Notes: generated from the sequence alone by a model not told the origin. Positions 27,333 through 37,198 are shown, numbered from the stretch's first letter. The stretch is DNA of 64,000 nt from Janthinobacterium sp. TB1-E2 (GCF_036885605.1 NZ_CP142523.1:3596001-3660000); one strand, 5' to 3'. Translations and numbers: made by a program.

Positions 27333-29437
27333 TTTGCCTTGCCAGCAGATGCCACCTGGTCGAGGATATGCTTGGGCACGGCCGCATAGTGCTTGAATTC
27401 CATCGTGTAGGTGGCTCTGCCCTGCGTCAGCGAACGCAGCGTTGTCGAGTAACCGAACATTTCCGCCAGCGGCACGAGGGCCTTGACGATGCGTCCCGCG
27501 CCGCCGGGGACGTCGTCGACGCCCTGCACCATGCCGCGGCGAGCCGTCAGGTCGCCCATGACGTTGCCCATGAACTCTTCCGGCGTTTCCGCCTCCACCT
27601 GCATCATCGGCTCGAGCAGTACGGGATAGGCTTTGCGCATGCCATCCTTGAAGGCGACGGAACCGGCCATGCGGAAGGCGTTTTCGTTCGAATCGACGTC
27701 ATGGTAGGAGCCGAAGGTCAGTGTCGCCTTCACGTCGACGACCGGGTAGCCGGCCAGCACGCCCGACTTCAAGGTTTCGACGATGCCCTTGTCGACGGCG
27801 GGGATGAATTCGCGCGGCACCACGCCGCCCTTGATGGCATCGACGAACTGGTAGCCGGTGCCTGGCGGCAAAGGTTCAAGTTTGAGCACCACGTGGCCGT
27901 ACTGGCCCCGCCCGCCCGATTGCTTGACGAACTTGCCCTCCACGTCTTCCACCGCACGCGTGATGGTTTCGCGGTACGCCACCTGCGGCTTGCCGACATT
28001 GGCTTCCACGCCGAATTCACGGCGCATGCGGTCGACCAGTATCTCCAGGTGCAATTCTCCCATGCCCGACATGATGGTCTGGCCCGATTCCTCGTCCGTA
28101 TGCACCTTGAACGACGGGTCTTCCTGCGCCAGGCGGTTCAGGGCGATGCCCATCTTTTCCTGGTCAGGCTTGGTCTTCGGTTCGACCGCCTGCGAAATCA
28201 CGGGTTCCGGGAAGATCATCTTTTCCAGCACGATGATGTGATCGAGCGCACACAAGGTGTCGCCCGTGGTGACGGCTTTCAGGCCCACGGCGGCGGCGAT
28301 GTCGCCCGCATACACTTCCTTGATTTCCTTGCGCTCGTTCGCATGCATCTGCAGGATGCGCCCCAGCCGCTCGCGCGCGCTCTTGGTGGGGTTGTAGACC
28401 ATGTCGCCCGAGTTCACCACACCCGAATACACGCGGAAGAAGGTCAATTGCCCCACGAACGGGTCCGTCATGATCTTGAAGGCGAGCGCGGCAAAGTGCT
28501 CGTCGTCCGTCGGATGGCGCTCCACCTCGTTGTCGTGCTCGTCATGGCCCATGATGGGCGGCACTTCCATGGGCGACGGCAGATATTCGATGACGGCATC
28601 GAGCATCGCCTGCACTCCCTTGTTTTTAAACGCGCTGCCGCACAGCATGGGCACGATTTCATTGCGAATCGTGCGCGCGCGCAAGGCTTGCTTGAGCTCG
28701 GCTTCCGTAAACGTGTCGCCATTCAGATAGCGTTCCGTCATCTCGGTGCTGGCTTCGGCCGCGTGTTCGACCATGTGCTCATGCCACTGCTGTGCCTGCG
28801 CCTGTAGCTCGGCGGGAATCTCGCCATAGCTGAACTGCACGCCCTGGCTGGCGTCGTCCCAGGTGATGGCGCGCATTTTCAACAGGTCGATCACGCCCGT
28901 GAAATGGTCTTCGGCGCCGATCGGCAACTGGATGGGCACGGCCACGCCCTTCAGGCGGTCGGCGATCTGCTTGCGCACGCGCAGGAAGTCGGCCCCCACC
29001 CTATCCATCTTGTTGATGAAGGCGATGCGCGGCACGTGATATTTGTTGGCTTGCCGCCAGACGGTCTCGGATTGCGGCTGCACGCCGCCGACGGCGTCAT
29101 ACACCATCACGGCGCCGTCGAGCACGCGCATCGAACGCTCGACCTCGATCGTGAAATCCACGTGGCCGGGCGTATCGATGATGTTGATCCGGTGCTCGGG
29201 GAAGTTGCCGGCCATGCCTTTCCAGAAGGCCGTGGTGGCGGCCGAGGTGATGGTGATGCCCCGTTCCTGTTCCTGCTCCATCCAGTCCATGGTGGCGGCA
29301 CCATTGTGCACTTCGCCGATCTTGTGATTGACCCCCGTATAAAACAGGATGCGCTCGGTGGTGGTGGTCTTGCCGGCATCGATATGGGCGCTGATGCCGA
29401 TGTTGCGGTAGCGCTCGATAGGTGTTTTGCGGGTCAT
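27329..29437 (-). CDS. fusA: Elongation factor G (copy outside a str operon)
   Basis: Translational GTPase that drives ribosomal translocation and, with RRF, recycling. The 702-residue product has all EF-G parts: G1 [16 protein letters not shown]2 [10 protein letters not shown]3 DTPGHVDF, G4 NKMD near 140, then domains II-V including GMGELHLEI and the C-terminal domain ([13 protein letters not shown]). ATG at 29437 has a GGAG site; upstream in-frame codons look non-coding. No rpsL, rpsG or tuf is adjacent, and the flanks are phospholipase and an AHSA1 protein, so this is probably the second EF-G gene (fusA2) common in betaproteobacteria. Whether it is redundant or specialised cannot be seen. 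Confidence 0.93.
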   Translation of the reverse strand: MTRKTPIERYRNIGISAHIDAGKTTTTERILFYTGVNHKIGEVHNGAATMDWMEQEQERGITITSAATTAFWKGMAGNFPEHRINIIDTPGHVDFTIEVERSMRVLDGAVMVYDAVGGVQPQSETVWRQANKYHVPRIAFINKMDRVGADFLRVRKQIADRLKGVAVPIQLPIGAEDHFTGVIDLLKMRAITWDDASQGVQFSYGEIPAELQAQAQQWHEHMVEHAAEASTEMTERYLNGDTFTEAELKQALRARTIRNEIVPMLCGSAFKNKGVQAMLDAVIEYLPSPMEVPPIMGHDEHDNEVERHPTDDEHFAALAFKIMTDPFVGQLTFFRVYSGVVNSGDMVYNPTKSARERLGRILQMHANERKEIKEVYAGDIAAAVGLKAVTTGDTLCALDHIIVLEKMIFPEPVISQAVEPKTKPDQEKMGIALNRLAQEDPSFKVHTDEESGQTIMSGMGELHLEILVDRMRREFGVEANVGKPQVAYRETITRAVEDVEGKFVKQSGGRGQYGHVVLKLEPLPPGTGYQFVDAIKGGVVPREFIPAVDKGIVETLKSGVLAGYPVVDVKATLTFGSYHDVDSNENAFRMAGSVAFKDGMRKAYPVLLEPMMQVEAETPEEFMGNVMGDLTARRGMVQGVDDVPGGAGRIVKALVPLAEMFGYSTTLRSLTQGRATYTMEFKHYAAVPKHILDQVASAGKAK

Positions 29438-29722
29438 CACAATCTCCATGGCTAGCCCCGGCACCCGGTTTTCCAGTGTAGCAGACATCGATTTGGCCGG
29501 CACGGCAGCGGGCTGTTTACCATGCACGCAACACTGGCAGGCGCACACACGTCAGGCGCACGGAGACTAATTGCGGATTCGGCTATACTTCCAGACGTTA
29601 ATTTTTGAACTTTAATTCAACAAAGATTAATAAAAATCAATACGCATGGCATCCGGCCATGCAAGGCGACGCCGCCGGCATGCAGCCCAGGTGCGCACCG
29701 AACGACATGCCCTACTCAGCCT
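29438..29722. other. Intergenic region between divergent fusA and pldA
   Basis: 285 bases that must hold promoters for both directions. TATACT at 29583-29588 resembles a -10 for pldA, but no matching -35 is at the right distance. No other structure was found. Confidence 0.4.
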
Positions 29723-30841
29723 ATGACTATCCAACTAAGAAAAATAATCCTCTCTTCCCTGCTGGCATCGCCGGCGCTGGCCATGGCCGGCGAACTGGAA
29801 CAGCAAATGCAGCGTTGCGCCGTACTTGGCGACGCCAGCGCCCGCCTGGGGTGCTTCGACACCCTGGCCAAGGCGGCGGAAAAAGCCACCATCGCGGCCG
29901 GCGGTGATTCCGCCACCGCTGCCGTCACCCTGGCAGCGGCAGCCGAGGCCGCCCCCATCACTCCCGTCAGTCCGCCTGGCGTGGCCACGCCGGACGCTGT
30001 CAACGCGGCCATTCCTGCCGTCGCACAGACAGGCGCGGCGCCGCCGGAAGCGCCGATTTCGCGCACCCAGCAATCGTGGGAACTGAACGAGGCCTCGAAA
30101 CGCGGCCTGTTCAACTTCCGCCCGCACCGCGACACCTATCTGCTGCTGGCCAATTACAGCGATGCGTCCAACGACGAGCCGTTCCAGGATTTCACGCCGG
30201 CCGGCATCAAGAGCCAGCATGTGGAACTGACGTTCCAGCTGAGCTTCAAGATGAAGCTGCTGGAAGACATCGCCGGCACGCCGCTCGACATGTGGTTCGG
30301 CTACACGCAGCAAAGTTTCTGGCAAGCGTATAACCGCAAGGCCTCGAGCCCGTTCCGCGAGACCAATTACCAGCCGGAACTGATGCTGATCATGCCGATC
30401 AACAAGAATTTCGCGGGCGTGGAATTCAATTACCTGAACTTCGGCCTCGTGCACCAGTCCAACGGTCAGACGTCGACGCTATCGCGCAGCTGGAACCGCG
30501 TGTATGCCGAACTGGGCATGGAAAAAGACAATCTGGCTGTCACGGCCCGTGTCTGGCACCGCCTCGACAATGGCAAGACCGACAATGATAATATCGACAT
30601 CACCGATTACCTGGGGCATGGCGACTTGCGCGTGAGCTACCGCAACAAGGGCCACGAGTATGCCGTGACGGCCCGCCGCAATTTCAGCAAGAAGCATGGC
30701 TCCATGCAGGCAAGCTGGGCTTTCCCATTGAAGGCCAACCTGAAAGGCTATCTGCAACTGTTCTCCGGTTATGGCCAGAGCTTGATCGACTACAACTATT
30801 CGCAGAAATCGATCGGCGCCGGTTTCATGGTCGACCTGTAA
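29723..30841 (+). CDS. pldA: Outer-membrane phospholipase A1 (OMPLA)
   Basis: Beta-barrel phospholipase of the outer membrane that hydrolyses misplaced phospholipids in the outer leaflet when it dimerises. 372 residues: signal peptide ending ALAMA, a proline/alanine-rich periplasmic linker of about 90 residues that E. coli PldA lacks, then the barrel. The catalytic set is visible: His and Ser in GLVHQSNGQ, Asn in SRSWNRVY. The sequence ends with the expected aromatic/hydrophobic barrel signature (GAGFMVDL). The ATG at 29723 has no obvious ribosome site. A bidirectional terminator follows at 30861. Confidence 0.93.
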   Translation: MTIQLRKIILSSLLASPALAMAGELEQQMQRCAVLGDASARLGCFDTLAKAAEKATIAAGGDSATAAVTLAAAAEAAPITPVSPPGVATPDAVNAAIPAVAQTGAAPPEAPISRTQQSWELNEASKRGLFNFRPHRDTYLLLANYSDASNDEPFQDFTPAGIKSQHVELTFQLSFKMKLLEDIAGTPLDMWFGYTQQSFWQAYNRKASSPFRETNYQPELMLIMPINKNFAGVEFNYLNFGLVHQSNGQTSTLSRSWNRVYAELGMEKDNLAVTARVWHRLDNGKTDNDNIDITDYLGHGDLRVSYRNKGHEYAVTARRNFSKKHGSMQASWAFPLKANLKGYLQLFSGYGQSLIDYNYSQKSIGAGFMVDL

Positions 30842-30860
30842 GCCAAGCAGTACCGCAAAC

Positions 30861-30888
30861 AAAAATGGCGCCGAGGGCGCCATTTTTT
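30861..30888. terminator. Bidirectional rho-independent terminator
   Basis: Stem AAAATGGCGCC / GGCGCCATTTT with loop GAG, followed by six T on the plus strand and preceded by A's that become T's on the minus strand. It lies between the converging ends of pldA and the 65-residue membrane protein gene. Confidence 0.9.
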
Positions 30889-30904
30889 ATGGAAAATATC
30901 TGGT

Positions 30905-31102
30905 TTATCGCGGGCCGCCGCCCAGCACGCGGGCCGGCAACATGACGATGGCGCGCAGCAATTCGAACACGCCTTCGACGCCGATGCCGATCAAGCGGAA
31001 TGGCAGCAACAGCAGCCAGGCCAGCGGATACAGCACGAGCGCCAGCAAGGCCAGGGGCCAGCACACGAGCAAGAGCAGCAGCCACAGCACAAATCCCAGC
31101 AT
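30905..31102 (-). CDS. Small hydrophobic membrane protein (65 aa)
   Basis: Not assigned to a named family. Nearly the whole 65-residue product is hydrophobic: a leucine-rich helix at about 3-28 and a second at about 31-55, ending in RVLGGGPR. The ATG at 31102 is preceded by AGGGGGACGCA, a strong ribosome site, which supports it as real despite its size. It has its own terminator downstream (shared with pldA). Confidence 0.7.
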   Translation of the reverse strand: MLGFVLWLLLLLVCWPLALLALVLYPLAWLLLLPFRLIGIGVEGVFELLRAIVMLPARVLGGGPR

Positions 31103-31265
31103 TGCGTCCCCCTAGAATGAAATGTGCGGAGCAAGCCGTGCTTGCCCCGCTACCGTGAGGCCACTATATGCAAGCGCCGCCACGGCGGCAACGGCCGTGC
31201 GATGAACTGCGTGCTGGGGGGATGAACGGTGCAAAAACGGGAATGAACGGCGCCTGCGGAGACCT

Positions 31266-31514
31266 TTATTGACCGACGCAAATCACTTTCGTGATGTATT
31301 CATGCGCGTTCGGTTTCTTGCTGGTGGCCCATTTGATGGCCTGGTTGGCATCTTCGATGGTCAGGATGGAGGCCTTGTCCTTCGACTTGATGAAGGACAC
31401 GCCTTCAAACACGCCTTCCTTGCTGCGCATTACCTTGGCAAACACGGGCGGCTTGGTCTCGCCATCGCTGATTTTGTTCTGTTGCACGAGGTAACGCTGA
31501 TCGATCTGTTCCAT
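31266..31514 (-). CDS. Hypothetical protein (82 aa)
   Basis: Not recognised. An 82-residue lysine-rich soluble protein with no signal peptide or motif (IKSKDKASILTIEDANQAIKWATSKKPNAHEY). The ribosome site upstream of the ATG at 31514 is weak, but composition and codon use look protein-like, and its strand and spacing fit a separate small gene downstream of the methyltransferase. Confidence 0.55.
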   Translation of the reverse strand: MEQIDQRYLVQQNKISDGETKPPVFAKVMRSKEGVFEGVSFIKSKDKASILTIEDANQAIKWATSKKPNAHEYITKVICVGQ

Positions 31515-31565
31515 GATAGTAAAGCTGTCCAGTGGGTAAAAGACGAAATATACCCTGAATGGACA

Positions 31566-31595
31566 AACGCCGCAGGACGAAATCGCTGCGGCGTT
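31566..31595 (-). terminator. Probable terminator of the PRMT-like gene
   Basis: Ten-base stem AACGCCGCAG / CTGCGGCGTT with loop GACGAAATCG (plus-strand reading), 20 bases beyond the methyltransferase stop. On the minus strand it is followed only by TTTG, so termination may be inefficient. Confidence 0.5.
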
Positions 31596-31614
31596 GCCTT
31601 TACGTTAATGACAC

Positions 31615-32538
31615 TCAGGCGTAGACGGCGTTCTGCGTAACAGGCTGCAGATTCACGTCATAGATCACCTGCGCGCGGATCGACGTTTCCAGTGAAGGAA
31701 TCGAGCCGCCGGCGCGGTACTGGAAGCTCACTTGCAGCACGTCGCCCGCCTTCACGGCGACCGGCGTGGCCAGCGGCAAGCACATATAGTGGTTCAGCCA
31801 GTCGATGGTCGTCGAGCGCTCGGGCACGACGGCCAGGATGTTCTTGGTGACGAAACGCAAGGCGTTCAGGGTGCCGCTGCGCTCGACGACGAACTTGCCG
31901 TCGAAGCCGAAGACGCTGTCCGTCGGCTGGCTGAAGTCGATGATGCTGTAGACGGAAGGCGGCGCCAGCTCCTGCACGCCCGGGTGGATGGCCGTGGTTT
32001 CCTGGAATTGCACGATGGGCGCATAAAAGCCCTCGAAATCGTATTCCTGCTGCATCGGCTGCACGGCCATGATGACGGCTTCGGGCAGGAAGATGGGCAG
32101 CGGGCCGCCAAAACGGGCCAGGTAGCGGCGTTTGAACGATTCGATCACTTCCACCTGCTTTTCGCGCAGCATGCCTACATGAATCATTTCGCAGATGACC
32201 ACGTCGACAGGCTCGGGCGGCAGGTATTCAAACGCGTCCGCGTGGACGACTTCCACTTTTTCACCGTTGGGATTGAGCGCCAGCATCTTGCGCGCTTCCT
32301 TGACCATGTCAGGATTGAACTCCACGCACCACACCTTGTCGGCGCGTGCGGCCGCAAACCACGACAGCACGCCCGTGCCGCCGCCCAGCTCCAGCACTTT
32401 CATGCCAGGCTTCACCGCGTAATCGATGGCCGACTTGAACCCGTGCATGCGGTTCTGGTCCATCAACATATTGTGGTGGTAATGGACGGGGATAAATTGC
32501 CCCAGGTAACAACTCTCGATTTCTCGTTCATTCAGCAT
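31615..32538 (-). CDS. Class I SAM methyltransferase, protein arginine methyltransferase-like
   Basis: 307-residue methyltransferase. The SAM site is GMKVLELGGGTGVLSWFAA (near 46-64) with the acidic ligand in WCVEFNPDM, and post-motif II reads VVICEMIHVGMLREKQ, which resembles the double-E loop of PRMTs. A C-terminal beta domain (about 160-307) also fits that fold. Substrate unknown. The ATG at 32538 has AGAGGACAG upstream. In-frame sequence continues upstream to an ATG at 32667 that has its own CAGGAG site; the extension is basic and Cys-containing, so a 350-residue form cannot be excluded. Confidence 0.8.
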   Translation of the reverse strand: MLNEREIESCYLGQFIPVHYHHNMLMDQNRMHGFKSAIDYAVKPGMKVLELGGGTGVLSWFAAARADKVWCVEFNPDMVKEARKMLALNPNGEKVEVVHADAFEYLPPEPVDVVICEMIHVGMLREKQVEVIESFKRRYLARFGGPLPIFLPEAVIMAVQPMQQEYDFEGFYAPIVQFQETTAIHPGVQELAPPSVYSIIDFSQPTDSVFGFDGKFVVERSGTLNALRFVTKNILAVVPERSTTIDWLNHYMCLPLATPVAVKAGDVLQVSFQYRAGGSIPSLETSIRAQVIYDVNLQPVTQNAVYA

Positions 32539-32791
32539 GTCTGTCCTCTTGGAGTCTGGCTCCGATGGCCGATCGGTTTTGTCATTCCAGAAAGCAGTGT
32601 TATCGCACGGGCTGCGCGAGGGGCGGCGACAAACCAGCCGGCGCCTGACGTTGATGTGATTGCCCATGCGAAAAATCTCCTGATTAATGCGACACGATCA
32701 TTATCGTTAATCGGCACGGAGAACAAAGGGCTGAGCTGAGAGGCAATTCCATGCCAGTTTCAGCGCTGGCATGGAAAATATTGCCAGAAGA

Positions 32792-33442
32792 TTACTTTCG
32801 GGCCGCGCGCGCCTTCTGTGCCGCTTCGATGATGGCGACCACACCCGGCTTGTCGCCGGCCTGGGCAAACTGCGCGGCCGTCCAGCCATGGTCGCTTTTC
32901 AGGCTGGCGTCCGCTCCCCACGACAGCAGCAGCTTGACGGCACCCTCCTGCCCCTCGCGAGCGGAGAACATCAGCGGCGTGACGTTGGCGGGCGCGCGCG
33001 CATCGACGACGGCGTCGCGGTCCAATAAAATCTTCATGATGGGCAAGTCGCCTGCCGAGGCCGCATAGTGGAGCGCCGTCCAGCCGCTCTGGTTGACCTT
33101 GGCGCCCTTGGCCAGCAAGGCGTTCACGGCGTCCTGCTTGTGTTTATAGGCGGCCATCATCAGCGCCGTGTTGCCGTTGGCCGAACGGGCTTCGATGTCG
33201 ATGCCGGGTGCGTCGAGCAGCACCTTGAAAACCCGGTCCGCATCGTCGCGCAAGGCCAGCACGAGGGGAATGTCGCCGCGCTGCGCGTCGGGCTGGTTCG
33301 GGTTCATGCCCTCGGCCAGCATGTCGCGCACGCCGCTGGCGTTGTTGACGGACACGGCACGGAAGAAGGCGTCCGGTTCCGGCGCCGCGTGGCTGGCGCT
33401 AGCGCAGCACAGCAGCATCGCCAGCGCGAGTTTTTTCATCAT
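32792..33442 (-). CDS. Exported ankyrin-repeat protein
   Basis: 216 residues: signal peptide (MMKKLALAMLLCCASASHAA) followed by about five ankyrin repeats, the clearest being NGNTALMMAAYKHKQDAVNALLAKGA, GWTALHYAASAGDLPIMKILLDRDA and NVTPLMFSAREGQEGAVKLLLSWGA. Ankyrin stacks bind partner proteins; exported bacterial ones often sit in the periplasm. It starts 16 bases after tatD and is probably in the same transcript. AAGGT precedes the start. Confidence 0.9.
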   Translation of the reverse strand: MMKKLALAMLLCCASASHAAPEPDAFFRAVSVNNASGVRDMLAEGMNPNQPDAQRGDIPLVLALRDDADRVFKVLLDAPGIDIEARSANGNTALMMAAYKHKQDAVNALLAKGAKVNQSGWTALHYAASAGDLPIMKILLDRDAVVDARAPANVTPLMFSAREGQEGAVKLLLSWGADASLKSDHGWTAAQFAQAGDKPGVVAIIEAAQKARAARK

Positions 33443-33458
33443 GTCTGACCTTAAGAAG

Positions 33459-34238
33459 TTATGGCAACTGATTGAATAACTTGAAGAAATTGTCCGTCGT
33501 CTGGCGCGCCACCTGCTCCAGTGGGATGCCTTTCAGGGTCGACAGGTATTCCGCCACGTGGGCTACATAGCCCGGTTCGTTCATGCGGCCACGGAACGGC
33601 ACGGGCGCAAGGTACGGCGAATCCGTCTCGATGAGGATGCGCTCGAGCGGCACTTCCAGGGCCACGGCTTGCAAATCCTTGGCGCTCTTGAACGTGACGA
33701 TGCCGGAAAACGAAATATAGAAACCCATGTCGATGGCGGCGCGCGCCACTTCCAGCGATTCCGTAAAGCAATGCATGACGCCGGCCACGCCGCCGTCGGC
33801 CACGCCAGCGCCCTCTTCGCGCATGATGCGTATCGTGTCTTCACTGGCCGCTCTTGTGTGAATAATCAAGGGCTTGCGCGTGATTCTTGAAGCTTTGATG
33901 TGAGTTCTGAAACGCTCGCGCTGCCACTCGAGGTCGCCCGTCAAACGGAAATAATCGAGGCCCGTCTCGCCGATGGCGATGATCTTCGGGTGGTCCGCCA
34001 ATCGCACCAGGTCTTCCACGGACGGTTCAGGCGTGTCTTCATAGTCGGGATGCACGCCGACGGACGCAAAGATATGCGGATACTGCTCGGCCAGGGCCAG
34101 CACCTGCGGGAAGTCCGGCAAGTCGACGGACACGCACAGGGCGTGCGTCACCTTGTTCTCGGCCATCTTGGCGAGGATCTCGGGCATGCGAGCGGCCAGC
34201 TCGGGGAAATTGATATGGCAATGAGAATCGATATACAT
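33459..34238 (-). CDS. tatD: TatD family metal-dependent hydrolase (putative DNase)
   Basis: TIM-barrel metallohydrolase of 259 residues. Metal ligands appear in order: IDSHCHINF (His 6 and 8), IGETGLDYF (Glu near 92), a His in PLIIHTRAA, another in VMHCFTES, and Asp in IETDSPYLAP near 205. Family members act as 3'-5' or repair-related DNases. It lies downstream of mltG-tmk-holB, a neighbourhood typical of betaproteobacteria, though here the VOC and carbonic anhydrase genes stand between. Ribosome site is poor. Confidence 0.92.
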   Translation of the reverse strand: MYIDSHCHINFPELAARMPEILAKMAENKVTHALCVSVDLPDFPQVLALAEQYPHIFASVGVHPDYEDTPEPSVEDLVRLADHPKIIAIGETGLDYFRLTGDLEWQRERFRTHIKASRITRKPLIIHTRAASEDTIRIMREEGAGVADGGVAGVMHCFTESLEVARAAIDMGFYISFSGIVTFKSAKDLQAVALEVPLERILIETDSPYLAPVPFRGRMNEPGYVAHVAEYLSTLKGIPLEQVARQTTDNFFKLFNQLP

Positions 34239-34270
34239 AAGGCGGGATTGTACCGGAGGGAGCGAAAACT

Positions 34271-34304
34271 GGCAGGGGAACGGCGGCGGCGCGCATCCCC
34301 TGCC
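34271..34304 (-). terminator. Probable terminator downstream of carbonic anhydrase
   Basis: Nine-base stem GGCAGGGGA / TCCCCTGCC around a 16-base GC-rich loop. On the minus strand it is followed by AGTTTTCG, a short T-tract. It lies between the carbonic anhydrase stop and tatD. Confidence 0.45.
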
Positions 34305-34330
34305 GGAGCGGTTCGGAGGCTTGCAGCCGA

Positions 34331-34963
34331 TTACATCTGCGAGGCCGGGTGTTCCGCGAGCGGCACGAAGTTGCCGGTCGACTCGTCGAGCGCGTCGAGA
34401 GAACCGTTCTCGATGTCGTACACCCAGCCGTGCAGGGTCAGCCGGTGTTGCGCCATGGCCAGCGCCACCGAAGGATGGGTGCGCAGGTTATTGAGTTGCG
34501 CGACCACGTTGGCGCGCACCATGCCGTCGATGCGCGACTGCTCCGTCGGATGGTCGACCGATTCGTTGATCATGCGCGCCGCGTCCGCATGGTGCAGCCA
34601 GCTGCGCACGGCCGGCATGTGATCGAGGCAGGCGCAGGTGGCGATTGCCTTCATCGCGCCGCAATCGGAATGGCCGCAAATGACGATGTCGCTCACGTTC
34701 AAGGCGGACACGGCAAATTCAACCGTGGCGCTCACGCCGCCAGGCTCGGGGCCATACGATGGCACGATGTTGCCCGCGTTGCGGATCACGAAGAGTTCGC
34801 CGGGTTCGCGCTGCGTCACCAGTTCCGGCACCATGCGGCTGTCCGAGCAGGAAATGAACAGGGCCTTCGGGGTTTGTCCCGTGGCCAGGGTCTTGAACAA
34901 CTCGCGGCGCTCAGGAAAAACCTCTTTTTGGAAGCGTAGGAATCCAGCAATAATGTCGCGCAT
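34331..34963 (-). CDS. Beta-class carbonic anhydrase
   Basis: Interconverts CO2 and bicarbonate in the cytoplasm. 210 residues with the zinc ligands in conserved spacing: Cys 39, Asp 41 and Arg 43 in CSDSR, His 98 and Cys 101 in GHSDCGA. The sequence [11 protein letters not shown] follows the first motif as in E. coli CynT/Can. The C-terminal helix region ([14 protein letters not shown]) is typical. It is monocistronic by spacing, with its own probable terminator. Confidence 0.94.
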   Translation of the reverse strand: MRDIIAGFLRFQKEVFPERRELFKTLATGQTPKALFISCSDSRMVPELVTQREPGELFVIRNAGNIVPSYGPEPGGVSATVEFAVSALNVSDIVICGHSDCGAMKAIATCACLDHMPAVRSWLHHADAARMINESVDHPTEQSRIDGMVRANVVAQLNNLRTHPSVALAMAQHRLTLHGWVYDIENGSLDALDESTGNFVPLAEHPASQM

Positions 34964-35019
34964 AATAAATAGGGATCGTTATCTGAGCCGGTATTATCGC
35001 TGAACGAGGCAGGTTCCGC

Positions 35020-35406
35020 CTACTGCCCCTGTGGCGGCTGCCACAGCTCCACCTTGTTGCCCTCGGGATCGATGACCCAGCCGAACTGGCCGTATTCCGA
35101 ATCGGGCGCCTTGTCCAGCACCGTGCAGCCTTCATCGCGCAAGGCTTGCAACAGCGCATCGAGGTCGTCGACCCGGTAATTGATCATGAAGGAAGCCTTG
35201 CCAGGCAGGAATTGCTCGCTGTCCCTGGCCGCCACCGACCAGATGGTGGTACCCGCCGTGGGCTGGCCGTCCGCATCCGTCCAGCTAAAGGCGGCGCCGC
35301 CCCACGGCTGCACGTCCAGGCCCAGGTGGCGCTGGTACCAGGCGCGCAGCGCGGCTGGGTCTTGCGCCTGGAAAAAGATGCCGCCGATGCCAGTGACTCG
35401 TTTCAT
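35020..35406 (-). CDS. VOC (glyoxalase/bleomycin resistance) superfamily protein
   Basis: 128-residue protein with two beta-alpha-beta-beta-beta units: GIGGIFFQAQDPAALRAWYQRHLGL at the start and FGWVIDPEGNKVELWQPP at the end. The final Glu (VELW) is the usual metal ligand. Activity unknown; members range from lyases to antibiotic-binding proteins. GGAGGCGTGC precedes the ATG at 35406. Single gene; a different VOC protein is at 57137. Confidence 0.88.
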   Translation of the reverse strand: MKRVTGIGGIFFQAQDPAALRAWYQRHLGLDVQPWGGAAFSWTDADGQPTAGTTIWSVAARDSEQFLPGKASFMINYRVDDLDALLQALRDEGCTVLDKAPDSEYGQFGWVIDPEGNKVELWQPPQGQ

Positions 35407-35512
35407 GCACGCCTCCATTGCTGTCCAGTGCCTTGACTGTAACACCAGGGGCCAAGCGTGGCAAACGGAAAAAAGAGAATTTACATTAACTCAGCACCAT
35501 AAACTATTGATT

Positions 35513-36541
35513 TTATTGGCAACTGGAAGCGTAATCGAGCAGCATATCTTCGAGGAACAGCTTGGGCGACAAGGGGTGCTCGGCAATCGCCCGGCGCTCG
35601 TTCGCCGCCTTGATGGCGGCCATCAGACGGCTGACGTTGATGCGTCCTGCCAGCGCTTCCAGTTCGCGCCGGTGGCGCGGGTAGTAGCGGATGGTGCCCG
35701 ACAATTTGACGGAAAACACATCGTACAGCCAGCGCTGGAGCGATGCCACCAGCGGCGCCAGCGGCGCCTTCTGCAATTTGTCGGCCGCCTTCAGGGCCGC
35801 TTCCACGCCAGGGTTGGCCAAGACTTGCAGCAATTGTTCCGTTTCCTCGCGGCCGCCCGATTCGGACTGGGTCAGCGCGGCCAGCGGTGCGCCGCCCTGC
35901 TCGCGCAGCCAGCTGTCCGCATCGTTCAAGCCTTGCTGCTTGAGCCACGTCAAGGCCTGCTCGTGGCTGGGCATGGGCAGCGCAAATTTCCTGCAGCGCG
36001 ACAGAATCGTCGGCAGCAAGCGGTCCAGGCTGTTCGAGGCCAGCAGGAACAAGGTGCCCGGCGGCGGCTCTTCCAGCGTCTTCAGCAAGGCGTTCGACGC
36101 GGGCGTGTTCAGCGCCTCGGCCGGGTACAGCACCACCACGCGCAAGCCCTGGCGGTGCGTGGAGATGTTCATGAAGTCGGCCAGGTTGCGGATCTGCTCG
36201 ATCTTGATGTCTTTCGACGGCGTCTTGGTCTTGGCGCTTTTCTTCGCGCCTTCGCCCTCTTCGCCGTCGTCGGCCACCTCGTCTTCCAGCGCTTCCGGAC
36301 GGACCCGGCGGTAATCGGGATGGTTGCCCTGGCTAAACCAGCCGCACGAGGCGCAAGCGCCGCAGGCGTGGCCGTCGGCGCGCACGTCTTCGCACAGCAG
36401 CGCTTGCGCAAAATGCTCGATGAAGTCGGCCTTGCCGATGCCCTGCGCGCCATGGAACAAAATGGCGTGCGGCATGCGCGGGCGCAAGGCTTGCAATTGC
36501 TGCCAGGCGTCCTGTTGCCACGAATAGAGAGAACTGGTCAT
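35513..36541 (-). CDS. holB: DNA polymerase III subunit delta'
   Basis: Clamp-loader subunit of the replicative polymerase, 342 residues. N-terminal ATPase-like domain with a degenerate P-loop (GAQGIGKAD, Ala instead of Ser/Thr), a zinc-binding cysteine set (CGACASCGW), VVLYPAEALNTPASNALLKTLEEPP and SRCRKFALP. An acidic/lysine insertion near 82-108 lengthens the loop before the sensor region. Delta' does not hydrolyse ATP in known systems, so the degenerate P-loop is normal. It starts 15 bases after tmk and is cotranscribed with it. Confidence 0.95.
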   Translation of the reverse strand: MTSSLYSWQQDAWQQLQALRPRMPHAILFHGAQGIGKADFIEHFAQALLCEDVRADGHACGACASCGWFSQGNHPDYRRVRPEALEDEVADDGEEGEGAKKSAKTKTPSKDIKIEQIRNLADFMNISTHRQGLRVVVLYPAEALNTPASNALLKTLEEPPPGTLFLLASNSLDRLLPTILSRCRKFALPMPSHEQALTWLKQQGLNDADSWLREQGGAPLAALTQSESGGREETEQLLQVLANPGVEAALKAADKLQKAPLAPLVASLQRWLYDVFSVKLSGTIRYYPRHRRELEALAGRINVSRLMAAIKAANERRAIAEHPLSPKLFLEDMLLDYASSCQ

Positions 36542-36556
36542 TTTATTCTTTGTAAA

Positions 36557-37198
36557 TCAGTGTGTTGCGACGCTTTGTTCGAGCAAAATATCAAGTAATT
36601 GCGCAAGTTGCACTTGGATGTCGGCAATGCTTTGCGTGGAGTCGATGATGCGGAAGCGTTCCGGGAACTGAGCCGCGCGGCGCAGGTACTCGTTGCGTGT
36701 GGCGGCAAAGAAGTCCGATCGCTCCTGCTCGAACTTGTCAAGCGCGCGCGTGGCGTCCAGGCGGGCGCGGGCCACGGCCAGCGGCACGTCGAATAAAAAC
36801 GTCAGGTCCGGCTGCAAGTGCGGGTGCACCAACGCTTCCAGCGCTTCCATCTTGCCCAGGTCCATGCCGCGGCCGCCGCCCTGGTAGGCGAAGCTGGCAT
36901 CGCTAAACCGGTCGGAAATGACCCACTCGCCCCGTTCCAGGGCGGGTGCGATGACTTGCGCGATGTGTTCGCGGCGGCTGGCGAACATCAGCAAGGCTTC
37001 CGTTTCCAGATGCATTTTTTCATGCAGCAGCAATTCGCGCAGCTTTTCGCCCAGGCTGGTGCCGCCCGGTTCGCGCGACGAGACGAGGCTCACGCCCCTT
37101 TGCCGCAGGTAGTCGGTGACAAAGCCGATATGCGTCGATTTGCCCGCGCCATCGATGCCTTCGAAGGTGATGAAGCGGGGTTGATGGTGTTGTGTCAT
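36557..37198 (-). CDS. tmk: Thymidylate kinase
   Basis: Phosphorylates dTMP to dTDP for DNA synthesis. 213 residues with P-loop [13 protein letters not shown], the DRx motif in [19 protein letters not shown], and a lid region (RALDKFEQE). Length and motif spacing are normal. It lies 22 bases after mltG and 15 before holB, the standard mltG-tmk-holB order. Confidence 0.96.
   Translation of the reverse strand: MTQHHQPRFITFEGIDGAGKSTHIGFVTDYLRQRGVSLVSSREPGGTSLGEKLRELLLHEKMHLETEALLMFASRREHIAQVIAPALERGEWVISDRFSDASFAYQGGGRGMDLGKMEALEALVHPHLQPDLTFLFDVPLAVARARLDATRALDKFEQERSDFFAATRNEYLRRAAQFPERFRIIDSTQSIADIQVQLAQLLDILLEQSVATH

Noticed and set aside
36010..36541. holB as a defective gene because of its altered P-loop
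   Set aside because: Delta-prime subunits commonly have a degenerate P-loop and do not hydrolyse ATP; the rest of the protein is intact.
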